This document shows positions 5,998 through 7,104 of a stretch of DNA of 7,104 nt, in pieces. A model generated the notes under the pieces. That model was not told the origin of the DNA. It saw only the letters and a program-made list of their open reading frames with translations, and did no database searches. The stretch covers positions 1-7,104 of the forward strand of contig CAZEZY010000120.1 in NCBI GenBank assembly GCA_964516635.1, read 5' to 3'. The number at the start of each line of letters is the position of its first letter. Positions within the stretch are counted from its first letter, which is position 1. The position numbers and the translations under genes are program-made. The DNA is from CAZEZY01 sp964516635 (GTDB lineage Bacteria > Pseudomonadota > Gammaproteobacteria > Burkholderiales > Burkholderiaceae_C).

Positions 5998-6468
5998 ATG
6001 AATCTCAATGCAACCCTCTTTGCGCAAGCCATCGTCTTTGCGATTCTGGTGTGGTTCACGATGAAGTTCGTGTGGCCCCCCATCGCCAAGGCCCTGGATG
6101 AGCGTGCGCAGAAGATTTCCGAAGGCCTGGCCGCTTCCGAAAAAGCCAAGACCGAACTGGCTGTGGCCAACAAGCGCGTCGAAGAAGAGTTGAGCAAGTC
6201 GCGCAACGAATCCGCCACCCGTGTGGCCGATGCCGAGCGGCGTGCCCAGCAGATCATCGAAGAAGCCAAGGCCCGCGCCAACGACGAAGCCGCCAAGATC
6301 ATCGCCGCTGCCAAGGCCGACGCCGAACAGCAGGTGCTCAAGGCCCGCGAAGACCTTCGCGAGCAGGTCGCTGGTCTGGCGGTCAAGGGTGCCGAGCAAA
6401 TCCTTCAGCGCGAAGTCAACGCCGGCGTCCATGCCGATCTGTTGAACCGCCTGAAGACCGAACTCTGA
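5998..6468 (+). CDS. atpF: F1Fo ATP synthase subunit b
   Basis: Subunit b is the peripheral stalk: a dimer anchored in the membrane that holds F1 still via delta. The product is 156 residues, the same as E. coli. One N-terminal membrane helix (about 5-27) is followed by the FVWPPIAKALDER hinge (24-36) and a long, highly charged, alanine-rich helix with coiled-coil character (about 35-140) that meets delta at its C-terminal end. A clear Shine-Dalgarno AGAAAGG (5984-5990) lies seven bases before the ATG. It has its own initiation site after the 105-base gap that carries the inverted repeat, and it stops 18 bases before atpH. Only one b-type gene is seen, so this is the homodimeric type rather than the b/b' pair of phototrophs and alphaproteobacteria. 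Confidence 0.98.
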   Translation: MNLNATLFAQAIVFAILVWFTMKFVWPPIAKALDERAQKISEGLAASEKAKTELAVANKRVEEELSKSRNESATRVADAERRAQQIIEEAKARANDEAAKIIAAAKADAEQQVLKAREDLREQVAGLAVKGAEQILQREVNAGVHADLLNRLKTEL

Positions 6469-6486
6469 TCCGCGCAAAGGTTGACC

Positions 6487-7017
6487 ATGGCCGAAATTGC
6501 CACCATCGCACGACCCTACGCCGAAGCGCTGTTCAAGGCCGTCCGGGCGGATGCACCTGCTGCAGCCCAGTGGCTGGACGAACTGGCCGCACTGGCTGGC
6601 AACGAGCAACTGCTCCAGTTTGCCGACAACCCCAAAGTCACCAGCGAACAGGTGTTCGAGGTGATGACGGGCGTGTCCAGACAGGCGCTGCCCGACATGG
6701 GCCGCAACTTTCTGCGCACCGTGATTGAAAACGGTCGCGTGGCCGTGCTGCCCGAAATTGCACAACAGTTCCGCAGTCTGATGAATGCCCAGCTGGGCAG
6801 TTTCGATGCCGTGGTGTACAGCGCCTACGACATCGATGCCGCAGCACTGGCCGATCTGGCCGGCGTTCTTGAAAAGCGTTTTGGTCGCAAGCTCAACCTT
6901 CAGGTGGTGCTGCAGCCGGAACTCATCGGCGGCGTGCGCGTGGTGGTGGGCGACGAGGTGCTGGACACCTCGATCAAGGCCCGCCTGGAACAAATGAGAG
7001 TGGCCCTGACGGCGTGA
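6487..7017 (+). CDS. atpH: F1Fo ATP synthase subunit delta (OSCP)
   Basis: Subunit delta links the top of the F1 head to the C-terminal ends of the b stalk. The product is 176 residues (E. coli 177). Its N-terminal helical domain opens with the usual IARPYAEALF (residues 6-15). The C-terminal part has LQPELIGGVRVVVGDEVLDTSIKARLEQM, matching the family's conserved end where Gly-Gly and VLD.S recur. I chose the ATG at 6487: the Shine-Dalgarno CAAAGG (6475-6480) ends exactly six bases before it. An in-frame TTG at 6481 would abut the Shine-Dalgarno and add only two residues. The atpF stop is 18 bases upstream and atpA begins 49 bases downstream. Confidence 0.98.
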   Translation: MAEIATIARPYAEALFKAVRADAPAAAQWLDELAALAGNEQLLQFADNPKVTSEQVFEVMTGVSRQALPDMGRNFLRTVIENGRVAVLPEIAQQFRSLMNAQLGSFDAVVYSAYDIDAAALADLAGVLEKRFGRKLNLQVVLQPELIGGVRVVVGDEVLDTSIKARLEQMRVALTA

Positions 7018-7066
7018 GCCGCGGTGTGTCCCTTAGCGTCACAACTTACGAAAGAAGGAAAGAGTC

Positions 7067-7104
7067 ATGCAACTCAATCCCGCAGAAATTTCTGAACTGA
7101 TCAA
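7067..7104 (+). CDS. atpA: F1Fo ATP synthase subunit alpha, first 12 codons (cut by window edge)
   Basis: Bases 7067-7104 encode MQLNPAEISELI, the characteristic N-terminus of subunit alpha, the non-catalytic nucleotide-binding partner of beta in the F1 hexamer; the N-terminus of alpha also contacts delta. A strong Shine-Dalgarno GAAGGA (7054-7059) lies seven bases before the ATG. Its place directly after atpH is standard. The remaining roughly 500 codons lie outside the window. Confidence 0.95.
   Translation, partial: MQLNPAEISELI

Noticed and set aside
6481..6486. TTG at 6481 as the atpH start
   Set aside because: It directly abuts the AAAGG ribosome site, leaving no spacer; ATG at 6487 has ideal spacing and gives the usual MAE N-terminus.
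5974..6993. A 339-codon open frame antisense to atpF and atpH
   Set aside because: A shadow of two certain genes; its composition reflects GC-rich codon structure and it spans both genes and their gap without any domain.
1..7104. A novel defence, mobile or secondary-metabolite system
   Set aside because: Every stretch is accounted for by core genes with short gaps. I found no direct repeat array, transposase, integrase, phage gene, tRNA or unusual composition that would mark an inserted element.

Overview
The window is ordinary, compact chromosomal DNA from a Gram-negative bacterium. It is GC-rich and gene-dense, and all ten recognisable genes plus the start of an eleventh are core housekeeping or near-core genes. 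Three things point to a betaproteobacterium of the order Burkholderiales, probably family Comamonadaceae: the protein sequences, the atpI-B-E-F-H-A order with a diverged atpI, and the neighbouring DUF493-lipB-lipA cluster. The family placement is an inference from sequence style and was not tested by any search.

There are three blocks. (1) Positions 1-1141, plus strand: the C-terminal two thirds of phosphotransferase enzyme I (ptsI), cut by the window edge exactly at its phospho-histidine motif. (2) Positions 1159-3951, minus strand: a tight four-gene run read right to left, DUF493/YbeD-like protein, lipB, lipA and an EamA/DMT membrane transporter. The gaps are -1, 11 and 8 bases, so it is almost certainly one transcript. 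ptsI and the transporter gene converge with only 17 bases between their stop codons. (3) Positions 4090-7104, plus strand: the start of the F1Fo ATP synthase operon, with atpI, atpB (a), atpE (c), atpF (b), atpH (delta) and the first 12 codons of atpA (alpha). The rest of the operon (atpG, atpD, atpC) would be expected beyond the right edge.

The lip and atp blocks diverge from a 138-base region (3952-4089). It holds a sigma70-type promoter facing atpI, with a perfect TATAAT and a TTGACG separated by 19 bases. LipB moves octanoyl groups from acyl carrier protein to the lipoyl domains of the 2-oxoacid dehydrogenases and the glycine cleavage H protein. LipA then inserts two sulfurs to make lipoate. 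The ATP synthase block builds the Fo proton channel (a, b, c) and its delta connection to F1.

I saw no mobile element, CRISPR, RNA gene, toxin-antitoxin pair or unknown multigene system. The most interesting signals are non-coding and surround atpE: a G-poor, pyrimidine-rich leader in front of its strong ribosome binding site, and a perfect 10-bp inverted repeat just after it in the 105-base atpE-atpF gap. Together they suggest post-transcriptional control that raises synthesis of subunit c, which is needed in many copies per enzyme.
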